DNA of 64,000 nucleotides. Origin: Crateriforma spongiae. Its GTDB lineage: Bacteria > Planctomycetota > Planctomycetia > Pirellulales > Pirellulaceae. The notes under the pieces were generated by a model. The model was not told the origin of the DNA and made no database searches. It saw only the letters and a list, made by a program, of their open reading frames with translations. The DNA lies in the NCBI RefSeq assembly GCF_012290005.1, contig NZ_JAAXMS010000004.1, positions 248,001 through 312,000 on the forward strand, read 5' to 3'. Of the stretch, positions 54,024 to 62,777 are shown one piece after another (the stretch's first letter is position 1; every line of letters begins with the position of its first letter). The position numbers and the translations under genes were made by a program.

Positions 54024-54332
54024 GAATCGGACAACTGGTGACGACTTTGGTGGCGGGAAAGGAACCCGGCAGCGACATTCTGTCACGCCAGAGAATCGTC
54101 ATACGATTGCGGTTAAATTTCGGTTTGGACGCGTTTACGCCGTCCAGGATCGTTTGTCAGTTGTTAATCTATATTGAAGTTGATCAAAAAATGGTTGAGC
54201 AAATGGATTGCCGACCGTCTTTGATACTGACGTGACCCGGTAGCGAATTGGTTTCGCGCTGAAAATCCGAGCGGTTCGTCCTGGGCGTCGTCAAATTGAC
54301 CTGATGGTTACTGGCAGAGAAGAACAAAGGCG
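54024..54332. other. 309-base gap before the second sigma/kinase unit
   Basis: The AT-rich stretch near 54100-54200 (GGTTAAATTTCGGTTTGGAC and, later, GTTAATCTATATTGAAGTTG) could contain a promoter for the sigma-factor operon, but no consensus pair is convincing. No coding sequence or RNA structure recognised. Confidence 0.5.
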
Positions 54333-54950
54333 ATGGATTCGATCACCGACGTATTGGCGCGTAGCAGCGAGGGCGAGAGCAGCGAGACTGATCGTCTGTT
54401 TTCGCTGATGTACGACGACTTGCGTCGGCTGGCGGGAAAGTTTCTGCGTAACGAACCGGCGCGTGATCGTCTGAGTTCATCATCGCTGGTGCACCAGGCA
54501 TATGTTCGCATGGTGGACCAGTCGCGGGTCAATTGGCAGGGAAAGACGCATTTTTTTGCCATCGGCGCCACCGTCATGCGGCGCATCTTGGTCGATCACG
54601 CACGAAAGACTCGGGCGAACAAACGCGGTGGCAATTGGCAACGCCGCGAGTTGACCGACGAAGTCACGTTTCATTTGCATCGCGATGACGACGTGATGGC
54701 GCTGGATGATTTGTTACAGACGCTGGAAAAGTTGAACCCGCGCCAGGCGAAGATCGTCGAACTGCGATTCTTTGGCGGGCTGACGATGCGTGAGATTGCT
54801 GCCGAAGTGAATTTGGGGCTTCGCACGATCGAAAAGGAATGGGCCATGGCACGGGCTTGGATGCGCCGTGAACTTCGCCAAGGCTTGCCCGAAGATGAAG
54901 CGGATGCCGCCGGATCGTCGACGGAAGATACCCCGCCAGTCGATGCCTGA
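54333..54950 (+). CDS. ECF-type sigma factor of the planctomycete TIGR02999 kind
   Basis: A 205-residue ECF sigma factor. Region 2 contains LSSSSLVHQAYVRMVDQSRVNWQGKTHFFAIGATVMRRILVDHARKTRA, the hallmark of this planctomycete/acidobacterial type. Region 4 has LNPRQAKIVELRFFGGLTMREIAAEVNLGLRTIEKEW. It differs from the other sigma factor here (26196) and so defines a second family. The TGA overlaps the kinase ATG (TGATG), showing translational coupling. No anti-sigma gene: regulation by the linked kinase is the likely mode. Confidence 0.93.
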   Translation: MDSITDVLARSSEGESSETDRLFSLMYDDLRRLAGKFLRNEPARDRLSSSSLVHQAYVRMVDQSRVNWQGKTHFFAIGATVMRRILVDHARKTRANKRGGNWQRRELTDEVTFHLHRDDDVMALDDLLQTLEKLNPRQAKIVELRFFGGLTMREIAAEVNLGLRTIEKEWAMARAWMRRELRQGLPEDEADAAGSSTEDTPPVDA

Positions 54951-57475
54951 TGGATGCCGATCGTTACGCTCGGGTCCGCGACCTGTTTTTGGCGGCCGAC
55001 GAATTGCCGCCCGACCAACAAGAAGCCTGGGTTCGGTCGAACTGTGGCGATGATGATTCGTTGGTCCAGGAAGTCATGTCGTTGTTGGCCGAACACGACA
55101 TCGATTCGGCTCGTGCCGAGGGTGAACGAAGCATTGACCTAAGTCAGTCGTTGGCCGCGGCGGGGGGGGATGCCGAATCGACGCCATCGTTTCCCACCCC
55201 GTCTTTGCCGCAAAGCGACGACCAGGGGACCAAACGAGGGCCCGCCAAGGTTGCCGGCGGCAAGCCAAAGACGCGAACCGGCAGCAGCGATACAGATCGT
55301 GGACAGATCACTCGGGTCGGAGCCCAGCGTACCCAAGCGGTTCCGCGCTATGGATCAGGACGCCGGACCAAACGTGGCAGCGGTGGCGGGACAATGCCGC
55401 CGCCCAATACGGTGTTGTGGGTTCACCAGACGCGCAAAGCCCGACGTCGCAATTCCTGGTGGTTGTTGCTGGCGTTGATCATCCCGACATGTTTGGTCGG
55501 CTGGCTGACGTATCGCAACGTCGCATCGCTATTGCGACAAGAAGTCCAAAACGATCTCGAGGGCTTGGCCGACGGCCTGTTGCGATCATCGGCGCGGTTT
55601 CTGGACAACCGTGTTCAATTGGTCGAATCGTGGGCTCGTGCGGAAGAAGTTCGCGCATGTGTGGTCAAGCTGGTTGGGATCGCCCGCGGTGACGATCCGG
55701 TGGATGCACTAAGGTCTGCACCGGAGACCGACACGATCATGCAGCAACTGCAATATCTGTCCGGTCGCGACGATATCAAGTTCGTGATTTGGGACCGCAC
55801 CGGGACGACGTTGTCCAGCTGGTTGCCCGATCGCGCCGACGTGGGCAATCCGATCGTTCAAGACCAGGCCAATGGGCTGGCCCGAGTGTTTCGCGGCCAG
55901 TCGATCATTTATGGCCCCGAACGGATGGTGGAATCCACCGAGGGCTTTGTGCCCGAAACCGACCGACCTGTGATGGCACCGATCGTGCCGGTCCGCGATG
56001 ACAACGGAAAGATCATTGCGGCATTGCTGGTTCGCGGTTTTGAAATGTTTGACGACTTCAACCAAGTCTTCAGCGAAACCGCGCGGGTCAGCGGGACGGA
56101 TGTGTACGCGGTCAATCGTGACGGCATCATGGTTTCGGAAAGCCCCTATGCGGTGGCCGCGGCGCGACGCGGTGATCTGAAAGTGGATCCCGACGGAATC
56201 AGTGCGGTGATGCGTGTCAGCGAGATCTTGCGGGCCGATGACGATGATCCATTTTCCCGAATGGTCGAACCGCTGACCTATGCCGCGGCCCGAGCGTCCA
56301 AGGGACGCACCGGTATGCGAATGACGCCTTATGAAAACTATGCCGGGCATCACGTGATCGGTGCGTGGCGTTGGATGCCGCGATGGCAAATGGCGATCTT
56401 GGTGGAAGAACCGGCGGACAAAGCGTTCGCCGCGGCGGGGATCGTACGATTCGGCTTCTTGTCGCTGGGCGGACTGTTGACGGTCGCCGCGTTGGTCACC
56501 GCAAGTTTGATCGCACGCCGGTCGGCATTGAACGAAGCCGTGCTGCACCCGCTAAGTCGCTACGAGATCTTGGGCGAATTGGGCAGCGGTGGCATGGGCG
56601 TTGTTTATCGGGCAAGACATCGACAGTTGGGCCGCGACACGGCGCTGAAGGTTTTGCGAGGCGATCGCCGCAGTCGTGAAGATCAACAGCGTTTCGATCG
56701 CGAGGCCCGTTTGGCCGCGACATTGTCCAGTCCGCACTGTGTGAAGATTTACGATTACGGCAGCAGTCCGGACGGCGAAGCGTACTGTGTGATGGAGTTT
56801 CTGGAGGGGCTGACGTTGTACGAAGTCGTCGCCCGCAGCGGCCACCAATCGTTCGGCCGCACGCTATTCATCCTGCGGCAAATCTGTGACGCGATCGGCG
56901 AAGCGCACGGCAAAGGTTTGTTGCACCGTGACTTGAAACCTCAAAACGTGATCTTGTCGCATGATGCGGCCGTCGGTGATTGGGCGGTGGTGTTTGATTT
57001 CGGTTTGGCCAAGCCGGTCGACCCCACCGGCGACGTGTTCAATACATCCGAAACGATCTGGTCGGGCACACCGATGTACATGGCCCCCGAACGCTTTCGG
57101 TCTCCCGAATCAGCCGACCCACGATCGGATATTTATGCGATCGGCTGCATCGCCTATTTCTTGTTGTCAGCGCATCCGCCGTATGCGGAATGCGACCCCG
57201 AATCGATGTTCGCATTGATCTTGAACGAGAAGCCGATTCGCATGAGTACGCATCGTGGCGAATCGGTGCCGCCGGAGCTGCGTGAACTGGTCGAACGCAG
57301 CATGTCGAAATCGTTGGAACGTCGCTTCCAGTCGGTCAGTGATTTGGCCGAAGCAATCGATCGATTGCGAGTCTATTATCCGTGGACGAGCGAGAATGCG
57401 GACGTCTGGTGGCAAGTCCACGGGGCCGAATTTTTGGACGGACGCGAGTTTCGGCCGGATCAGATTGACTTATGA
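54950..57475 (+). CDS. Sensor Ser/Thr protein kinase with extracytoplasmic Cache-like domain
   Basis: An 841-residue kinase with the sensor placed before the kinase domain. The first 60 residues include the RVRDLFLAADELPPDQQEAWV segment typical of sigma-linked kinases, then a Pro/Ser/Gly-rich stretch. Two membrane helices near 170-188 and 500-522 bracket a periplasmic region that looks like a dCache sensor (IWDRTGTTLSSWL; later TDVYAVNRDGIMVSESPYAVA). The kinase has LGSGGMGVVYRA near 543, Lys in TALKVL, HRDLKPQN near 660 and FDFGLAKP near 682. It is coupled to the sigma gene upstream and to RmlA downstream. The ligand is unknown. Compared with the kinase at 26858, topology is reversed. Confidence 0.92.
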   Translation: MDADRYARVRDLFLAADELPPDQQEAWVRSNCGDDDSLVQEVMSLLAEHDIDSARAEGERSIDLSQSLAAAGGDAESTPSFPTPSLPQSDDQGTKRGPAKVAGGKPKTRTGSSDTDRGQITRVGAQRTQAVPRYGSGRRTKRGSGGGTMPPPNTVLWVHQTRKARRRNSWWLLLALIIPTCLVGWLTYRNVASLLRQEVQNDLEGLADGLLRSSARFLDNRVQLVESWARAEEVRACVVKLVGIARGDDPVDALRSAPETDTIMQQLQYLSGRDDIKFVIWDRTGTTLSSWLPDRADVGNPIVQDQANGLARVFRGQSIIYGPERMVESTEGFVPETDRPVMAPIVPVRDDNGKIIAALLVRGFEMFDDFNQVFSETARVSGTDVYAVNRDGIMVSESPYAVAAARRGDLKVDPDGISAVMRVSEILRADDDDPFSRMVEPLTYAAARASKGRTGMRMTPYENYAGHHVIGAWRWMPRWQMAILVEEPADKAFAAAGIVRFGFLSLGGLLTVAALVTASLIARRSALNEAVLHPLSRYEILGELGSGGMGVVYRARHRQLGRDTALKVLRGDRRSREDQQRFDREARLAATLSSPHCVKIYDYGSSPDGEAYCVMEFLEGLTLYEVVARSGHQSFGRTLFILRQICDAIGEAHGKGLLHRDLKPQNVILSHDAAVGDWAVVFDFGLAKPVDPTGDVFNTSETIWSGTPMYMAPERFRSPESADPRSDIYAIGCIAYFLLSAHPPYAECDPESMFALILNEKPIRMSTHRGESVPPELRELVERSMSKSLERRFQSVSDLAEAIDRLRVYYPWTSENADVWWQVHGAEFLDGREFRPDQIDL

Positions 57476-58506
57476 ACGGGCCAAAGCACGTCAGCGGGCC
57501 GGATCAGCCCGAATCATTGGGCCGCCAACGCTCGGGCAGTCAACACTCGGGCAGCCAACATTCGGGCGGGCAGCCCAATGCTTGTTCCGATTCAAGGTCT
57601 GGGCTGGACGATTCGTCTACTTGGAAAGGCGTGTTGTTGGCCGGCGGCGATGGGACTCGGCTGGCACCACTGACGGTCGCGGTCAGTAAGCAACTGATGC
57701 CGATCCACGACAAGCCGATGATTTTTTATCCGCTGTCGACATTGATGTTGGCGGGGATCCGCGATGTGTTGTTGATCTGTAAACCGGAACAACGCACGCT
57801 GTTCCAGCGTCTGTTGGGTGACGGATCGGCATACGGAATTCGTATCGATTACGCCGTCCAACCGGTGGCCGACGGGATTGCCCAATCGTTGCTGATCGCA
57901 TCGGATTTTGTGGCCGGCCATCGTTGTTGTCTGATTTTGGGAGACAACCTGTTTTACGGCGATGGTCTGGTGGGCCATTTGCAATCGGCGATGCAACGCT
58001 GTCGTGGTGCATCGGTGTTCGCTTATCGCGTCCAAGATCCGGCCCGCTATGGTGTCGTACGTTTCGACGAATCGGGCAACGCGGTTTCGTTAAGCGAAAA
58101 ACCGGATCGACCCGAATCGGACTTTGCCGTCCCCGGGATCTATTTTTACGACGACCGGGTCAGCGAATTGGCGGGGCAGCTACAGCCATCACCGCGCGAT
58201 GAATTGGAAATCACGGATCTGAACCGCCGATATCTGCAAATGGGAAACTTGGCGGTCGAACCCATTGGCCGTGGGACGGCGTGGTTGGACATGGGCACGC
58301 ACGACAGCTTGCGAGAAGCGGGCAGCTTCGTGGCCACGATCGAACATCGCACGGGGCTGAAGATCGCTTGCTTAGAAGAAATCGCGTTTCGACAAGGCTG
58401 GATCGATGCCGCGAAACTGCGAAGCCAGGCCGATCGCTTCGCATCCAGCCAGTACGGCCAATACCTGCGCCGGATCGCCGACGACGGTATTTTGCGAACG
58501 TCTTAG
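57472..58506 (+). CDS. rmlA: Glucose-1-phosphate thymidylyltransferase-like nucleotidyltransferase
   Basis: Catalyses dTTP + glucose 1-phosphate to dTDP-glucose, feeding dTDP-rhamnose and other deoxysugars. Core motifs: GVLLAGGDGTRLAPLTVAVSKQLMPIHDKPMIFYPLSTLM and later LILGDNLFYGDGLV. The 344-residue product has a 52-residue N-terminal extension with near-repeated RSGSQHSGSQHSGGQP, missing in normal RmlA (about 290). No in-frame ATG lies close to the core, so the extension appears genuine. The ATG overlaps the kinase stop by four bases, which is unusual for a sugar-nucleotide gene. Converges with the GNAT gene by four bases. Confidence 0.9.
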   Translation: MNGPKHVSGPDQPESLGRQRSGSQHSGSQHSGGQPNACSDSRSGLDDSSTWKGVLLAGGDGTRLAPLTVAVSKQLMPIHDKPMIFYPLSTLMLAGIRDVLLICKPEQRTLFQRLLGDGSAYGIRIDYAVQPVADGIAQSLLIASDFVAGHRCCLILGDNLFYGDGLVGHLQSAMQRCRGASVFAYRVQDPARYGVVRFDESGNAVSLSEKPDRPESDFAVPGIYFYDDRVSELAGQLQPSPRDELEITDLNRRYLQMGNLAVEPIGRGTAWLDMGTHDSLREAGSFVATIEHRTGLKIACLEEIAFRQGWIDAAKLRSQADRFASSQYGQYLRRIADDGILRTS

Positions 58507-59729
58507 TCGGCCAGCGGGATGACGTCGACCGTCGGCCGCTTCAGTGTTTTGCGAATGGTCTGCTTCACCGTGGTCTGTGCCAAGCGTGAAACGTGTCGCC
58601 AGCGACCGGCCAATCCTGGGGCTTCCAAGCGGACGTCCATCACGCGACGCGGTTGGCCGTGCAACCGCGATTTGTATTGTTCATCGCCACGCATGAAATC
58701 CACGCCCTGGTGACCTTGCTGGTGGGCATGACGCAGCATGAACATGTTCAGCGTCTTACCGGGCTGGACCTTGGACAGGTTCAGATCCGCGCCGGTGCAG
58801 TAACAGTACGCTCTATCGTCGTCGCCGATCAGCGAAAGCGATGCGGCAATGGTTTGGTCATCCAAACACAACGCCAACAGTGACAATCGGTCTTGGTGCA
58901 GCGCCAATTCGGCCACGCGATGAATGAAACGTCGCGACGCATCATCGGCAAAGCTTCCGGGGAAACCTGCCGCGACCCAGCGGTCTTGATGCAATTGAAT
59001 CAGGTCGCCCAAGATCGAACGCACGTCGTCAATGTTCTGGGCGAATCGCGCGTGCAACGTTTCGCTTTGGTCAAAGTCACGCAACAATTTGCGGTGATGG
59101 TGACGGTGCTTGCGTGAAAACTTCTTCAGGTATTCGTCGAATGATTCGGCACAGGGGACAAACCAAGTGCTCATTCTTGATTCGCGATGCACCGACACGC
59201 CGCGTCGGGCCAACGCACATAGCAAAGATTCCATTCGTGGATCGCCTTCGACGACACCGTCGATTTGGATCGAATTCCATCGCGATGAAGGTTCCATTGC
59301 CGTGCCGGCCAGGAAACCAGCCATGGTATCGATCACGTCATCAGTGTGATCGGGGGCGGCCAGGACGGAGACGTGGTCGGTGCACGTTTTGCCGTCGGCC
59401 ATGTTGTGAAGCGAATGGGGCGTCGCGTCGTCATGATACAGCGGTAAAGCGCCGAACAGTTTCCTGGCTTCATCACGGACGACCAGCGTCCGGCAATGAC
59501 GTTTGTCTGCCAAGTGGTCCCACCAGGGTGCCAGCCACAAGGTTTGACCGAACGGGGTTCCGTTAGTCATGCGGTCCCAAGCGTCACGATCGTGCATCAA
59601 GCCGTCGAAGTGATCGCACCAGCAAGCGGACAGCTTTCCTTGAATTTTGTCGGCGTCCGATCGGTTGGGAAACGGCAGGATGAAATCGGCTGGCGTCGAA
59701 AACGTGGGCGTGGTGGAAGACGCGGGCAT
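58503..59729 (-). CDS. GNAT/FemAB-like acyltransferase (Acetyltransf_6 family)
   Basis: A 408-residue cytoplasmic protein of the FemAB/BioF2-like GNAT family. The C-terminal half has the characteristic SLSLIGDDDRAYCYCTGADLNLSKVQPGKTLNMFMLRHAHQQG and the block GVDFMRGDEQYKSRL. Such proteins are linked to cellulose (CelD), peptidoglycan or surface glycan acylation, and to exosortase loci. No exosortase neighbour here: it lies between RmlA and a PQQ-propeller gene. The last four bases overlap RmlA tail to tail. Which amino- or acyl-donor it uses is unknown. Confidence 0.85.
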   Translation of the reverse strand: MPASSTTPTFSTPADFILPFPNRSDADKIQGKLSACWCDHFDGLMHDRDAWDRMTNGTPFGQTLWLAPWWDHLADKRHCRTLVVRDEARKLFGALPLYHDDATPHSLHNMADGKTCTDHVSVLAAPDHTDDVIDTMAGFLAGTAMEPSSRWNSIQIDGVVEGDPRMESLLCALARRGVSVHRESRMSTWFVPCAESFDEYLKKFSRKHRHHHRKLLRDFDQSETLHARFAQNIDDVRSILGDLIQLHQDRWVAAGFPGSFADDASRRFIHRVAELALHQDRLSLLALCLDDQTIAASLSLIGDDDRAYCYCTGADLNLSKVQPGKTLNMFMLRHAHQQGHQGVDFMRGDEQYKSRLHGQPRRVMDVRLEAPGLAGRWRHVSRLAQTTVKQTIRKTLKRPTVDVIPLAD

Positions 59730-59961
59730 CGTAAAATCGATTGGGGCAGACGGTTGGCGATTGCAGTCGTTCGGGCCGAGGAACCAGTGCCCGGGAAACG
59801 ATCGTTTTGCCGGTCAAGATGGACAGCATCAGGCACACAAATCGGGCCGGGGCAATGGTAAGCTAGGTCACCCCGGTGGGACGCATCACGCGAAATACAC
59901 CGGCCGAGTCGCTTGTTCACCTATCGCAAACTTCATCGACCATTCCACCGGAACCTTTGGT

Positions 59962-61257
59962 ATGACCGTTAAATTCTGTTGCCACGTTTGGGCAGTGTTT
60001 GCCGTCGGACTGTTGGCCACATCGCCTGTGTTTGCCGATTCTTGGCCGGGGTTTCATGGCCCCGATGCGCGGGGGATCGCCCCCGAAGGTCAACTGCCAT
60101 TGTTGGGTGAATCGACGAAACCGATCTGGACCCAAACGCTGGGGTCCCGCGATGTCGGATCGCCGATCGTGGTCAATGACCGAATCTATCTGCTTCGCAG
60201 CGATCCGCAGGCCGCGATGATTTCGCTGGATTGTCGAAACCTTAGCGACGGCGAATTGGTATGGTCGGTGCAGAAGCCACAACAAGTCTATCACTTGCAC
60301 CTGAGAAACACGTTGGCATCGGCCACTCCGGCGGCCGACGACGACCATCTTTACTGGGCTTACAGCGACGGACGTCACACGTGGTTGATCGCCACCGGAT
60401 ATGACGGACAAGAAGTTTGGACGCGAGATTTCGGACGTTGGCAAAGTCAACACGGATTTGGGACCAGCCCGTTGGTCGTCGGCGATCAAGTCGTGTTGTT
60501 TTATTCGCAACAAGCGGAACAGTTGAAACCTGGCGATCAACCTGGTCAAAGTCGAATGATCAGTGTCGACCGAGCGACCGGCGAAACACGTTGGGAAACC
60601 GAGCTTGCGTCGACTCGCACCAGTTATGGCGTTCCGGCGATCGTACGTGACGACAACGGACGTCCGACGATGTTGGTTGCAGCCAATACGGGTAACGGCA
60701 TCTTTGGGCTGGATCCGTCCGACGGACGATTGTTGTTCGACAGCGATGTTTTTGACAAACGTTGCTGCAGTTCCCCCTTGTTGTTCGGCAATCTGGCGAT
60801 TGGTACCTGCGGCAGCGGTGGCGGCGGGAACCAGTTGGTTGCGGTCGAATTACCGTCACTCGAATCGGGCAACACGGGATCGGACACCGAAGCCAGGGAA
60901 GTGTATCGCGTCACCAGCGGTGCACCTTATGTTCCGACATCGGTGATTTCCAACGGCTTGATCTTTGCCGTCGACGATCGTGGCATCGCTAGCTGTATCG
61001 ACGCCAAGACAGGAAAGACACAAAAACGACAACGTTTGGGTGGCAATTATGGTGCTTCGCCGATCCTGGCCGGTGATCGCTGGTTGGTGATCAGCTTGGA
61101 CGGTGTCGCCACGGTGATGTCGGCGGATCAGGAAATGTCGGTGCTTTCGGTCAAAGAGTTGGGGTTGCCCGTGGGCGCGACACCTGCGATCGCAGATGGA
61201 CGGTTGCTGATTCGCGCCGGTGATCAACTTTTGTGCTTCGATGCGGATGAAAACTGA
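59962..61257 (+). CDS. Exported PQQ-type beta-propeller protein, second copy
   Basis: A 431-residue protein with a signal peptide (CCHVWAVFAVGLLATSPVFA) and about six propeller blades with DRATGETRWETEL-, LDPSDGRLLFDSD- and IDAKTGKTQKRQRL-type repeats. The mature N-terminus SWPGFHGPDARGIAPEGQ resembles the propeller protein at 16563 (WTGWLGPQRDGIARGVELP), so the two are probably paralogues. The ATG at 59962 gives a normal signal; the longer open frame is not protein-like. Its 3' end is followed by a gene-free stretch ending in an intrinsic terminator. A scaffold or binding function is likelier than catalysis. Confidence 0.87.
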   Translation: MTVKFCCHVWAVFAVGLLATSPVFADSWPGFHGPDARGIAPEGQLPLLGESTKPIWTQTLGSRDVGSPIVVNDRIYLLRSDPQAAMISLDCRNLSDGELVWSVQKPQQVYHLHLRNTLASATPAADDDHLYWAYSDGRHTWLIATGYDGQEVWTRDFGRWQSQHGFGTSPLVVGDQVVLFYSQQAEQLKPGDQPGQSRMISVDRATGETRWETELASTRTSYGVPAIVRDDNGRPTMLVAANTGNGIFGLDPSDGRLLFDSDVFDKRCCSSPLLFGNLAIGTCGSGGGGNQLVAVELPSLESGNTGSDTEAREVYRVTSGAPYVPTSVISNGLIFAVDDRGIASCIDAKTGKTQKRQRLGGNYGASPILAGDRWLVISLDGVATVMSADQEMSVLSVKELGLPVGATPAIADGRLLIRAGDQLLCFDADEN

Positions 61258-61539
61258 AACCAGTCCGTGTCACGGTGTCATCGCTGTGACATGCAGTAAA
61301 ACTTGTTTCGCCCGCACAATCGTCACAGTCGGTACCGGTCGACGAAGCGTCAACAGAATCGACGTTGGATGAAAGTTACGATCCCGACAGTCGGTACACA
61401 TGGCCGAATGACTATCTTGCTGGCGAGGGTCAACCATGTGGAGGACCCGACGCTTCGCAACCGAAAGGGGCTGTCGCTGCAACGTCACGGTGGGTGATGT
61501 GACGATGTGAACGACAGTAACTTTGCGATTTTTGGTGAA
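61258..61539. other. Gene-free stretch preceding an intrinsic terminator, possible small RNA
   Basis: No coding gene is visible between the propeller stop and the next gene (61635). The stretch contains a stem TGTCAC/GTGACA (61268-61273/61286-61291), two copies of ACAGTCGGTAC (61325-61335 and 61387-61397) and a G-rich region near 61465-61510. The terminator at 61540-61585 is nearly 300 bases after the stop codon, leaving room for an RNA, but no known RNA family was recognised. Confidence 0.4.
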
Positions 61540-61585
61540 GGCGGCGAGTCCACGTGTCCAACGCGTTGACTCGCCGTCTTTTTTT
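61540..61585 (+). terminator. Intrinsic terminator, strong hairpin with U-tract
   Basis: The left arm GGCGGCGAGTC at 61540-61550 pairs with GACTCGCCGTC at 61568-61578 around a 17-base loop, followed by seven T. This is the clearest intrinsic terminator in the window, and orientation is plus. It ends a plus-strand transcript about 50 bases before the minus-strand phosphofructokinase 3' end, so it may also terminate the propeller transcript. Confidence 0.85.
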
Positions 61586-61634
61586 ATGCGCCGGCCACAT
61601 CGCGATCGCTTTCGACCTGGTTGCCGGTGCTTTT

Positions 61635-62777
61635 CTATTCGGGAATCGGGAACGGGTTTTGGTATCCGGGCGTGTCCCCGAAATTGATCCCGAGCGCGCG
61701 AGCCGACATGACGGCCGATCCGTTCGGATCGACGGTGCGAATCGAGTCCACCGCATCGGCGATCGGAACGCTGACAATGTCGGGCGGGTCAAAGCTGACC
61801 ATCTGGCCGAATTTTTTCTGCAACACCAAGCGAACCGCGTGCGTCCCGAACATCGTCGCCAAAACGCGATCGAACGTCGTCGGGCCGCCACCCCGTTGCA
61901 GGTGACCCAAGACAACACAGCGGACTTCTTGTTCGATGCGCCGACTGAGTTCGTCGGTGACCACGTGGCCGATGCCGCCGAGCCGAGTCTGTAGGTTGCC
62001 GCTGGATTCACCCGATGCGACCATTGATCCGTCGGGCAAATTGGCCCCTTCGGCAACGACCACCAAAGTGAATTCTTTTCCCAATTGCTTGCGTTCGTCG
62101 ATCTTGGCCAGGATGTTGTCGTATTCCCAGGGGATCTCGGGCAACAGGATTACGTCCGCACCACCGGCGATGCCACCATGCAAGGCGATCCAGCCGGTGT
62201 GACGTCCCATGACTTCCATGACCAACACGCGTCGGTGGCTGGCCGCCGTCGTATGCAAACGGTCCAACGCATCGGCGCAACACAGCACGGCGCTGTTGAA
62301 GCCGAACGTGTACGCGGTGGATGACAAATCGTTGTCGATCGTTTTGGGGACGCCCACGACCGGCAAACCGGCTTCATGAAACTGCAGGGCGGTCGATAAC
62401 GATCCATCGCCGCCGACACAGATCAGGCCTTCCAGTTTCAATTCGTCAAACGTGGCACTGACTTTCTTGATCAATTCCGGAGCAATCTCGGCACGGCCGG
62501 AAACGCCGACACGGGCGGCAAAGCGACCACGATTGGTGCTGCCCAGAATCGTTCCACCCATGGTCAAGATGCCTTGGGTGTTCTGTGGCGTCAGCTTGCG
62601 ATAGCGGATCGGATCGATCAGCCCCTCGAAGCCGTCTTCGAACCCGAAGACTTCATAACCCTGCCAATACGCCGTCTTGGCGACCGCACGTAGTACCGCG
62701 TTCAGCCCCGGGCAGTCGCCGCCGGAGGTCAACACGCCGATGCGAGGGCGATGGATACTGACCTGTTCGCTTTGCAT
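61635..62777 (-). CDS. 6-phosphofructokinase with ATP-type or mixed signature
   Basis: A 380-residue phosphofructokinase. GGDGS at 122-126 places Gly125 where ATP-using enzymes have Gly, whereas PKTIDND at 144-150 carries Lys145 as found in PPi and mixed-group enzymes. This Gly/Lys combination is known in group III ATP-using enzymes of actinomycetes. Other blocks are GVLTSGGDCPGLNAVLRAV at the start and EVMGRHTGWIALHGG. An in-frame TTG at 62783 could replace the ATG at 62777. It contrasts with the enzyme at 36581. Donor not proven by sequence alone. Confidence 0.92.
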   Translation of the reverse strand: MQSEQVSIHRPRIGVLTSGGDCPGLNAVLRAVAKTAYWQGYEVFGFEDGFEGLIDPIRYRKLTPQNTQGILTMGGTILGSTNRGRFAARVGVSGRAEIAPELIKKVSATFDELKLEGLICVGGDGSLSTALQFHEAGLPVVGVPKTIDNDLSSTAYTFGFNSAVLCCADALDRLHTTAASHRRVLVMEVMGRHTGWIALHGGIAGGADVILLPEIPWEYDNILAKIDERKQLGKEFTLVVVAEGANLPDGSMVASGESSGNLQTRLGGIGHVVTDELSRRIEQEVRCVVLGHLQRGGGPTTFDRVLATMFGTHAVRLVLQKKFGQMVSFDPPDIVSVPIADAVDSIRTVDPNGSAVMSARALGINFGDTPGYQNPFPIPE

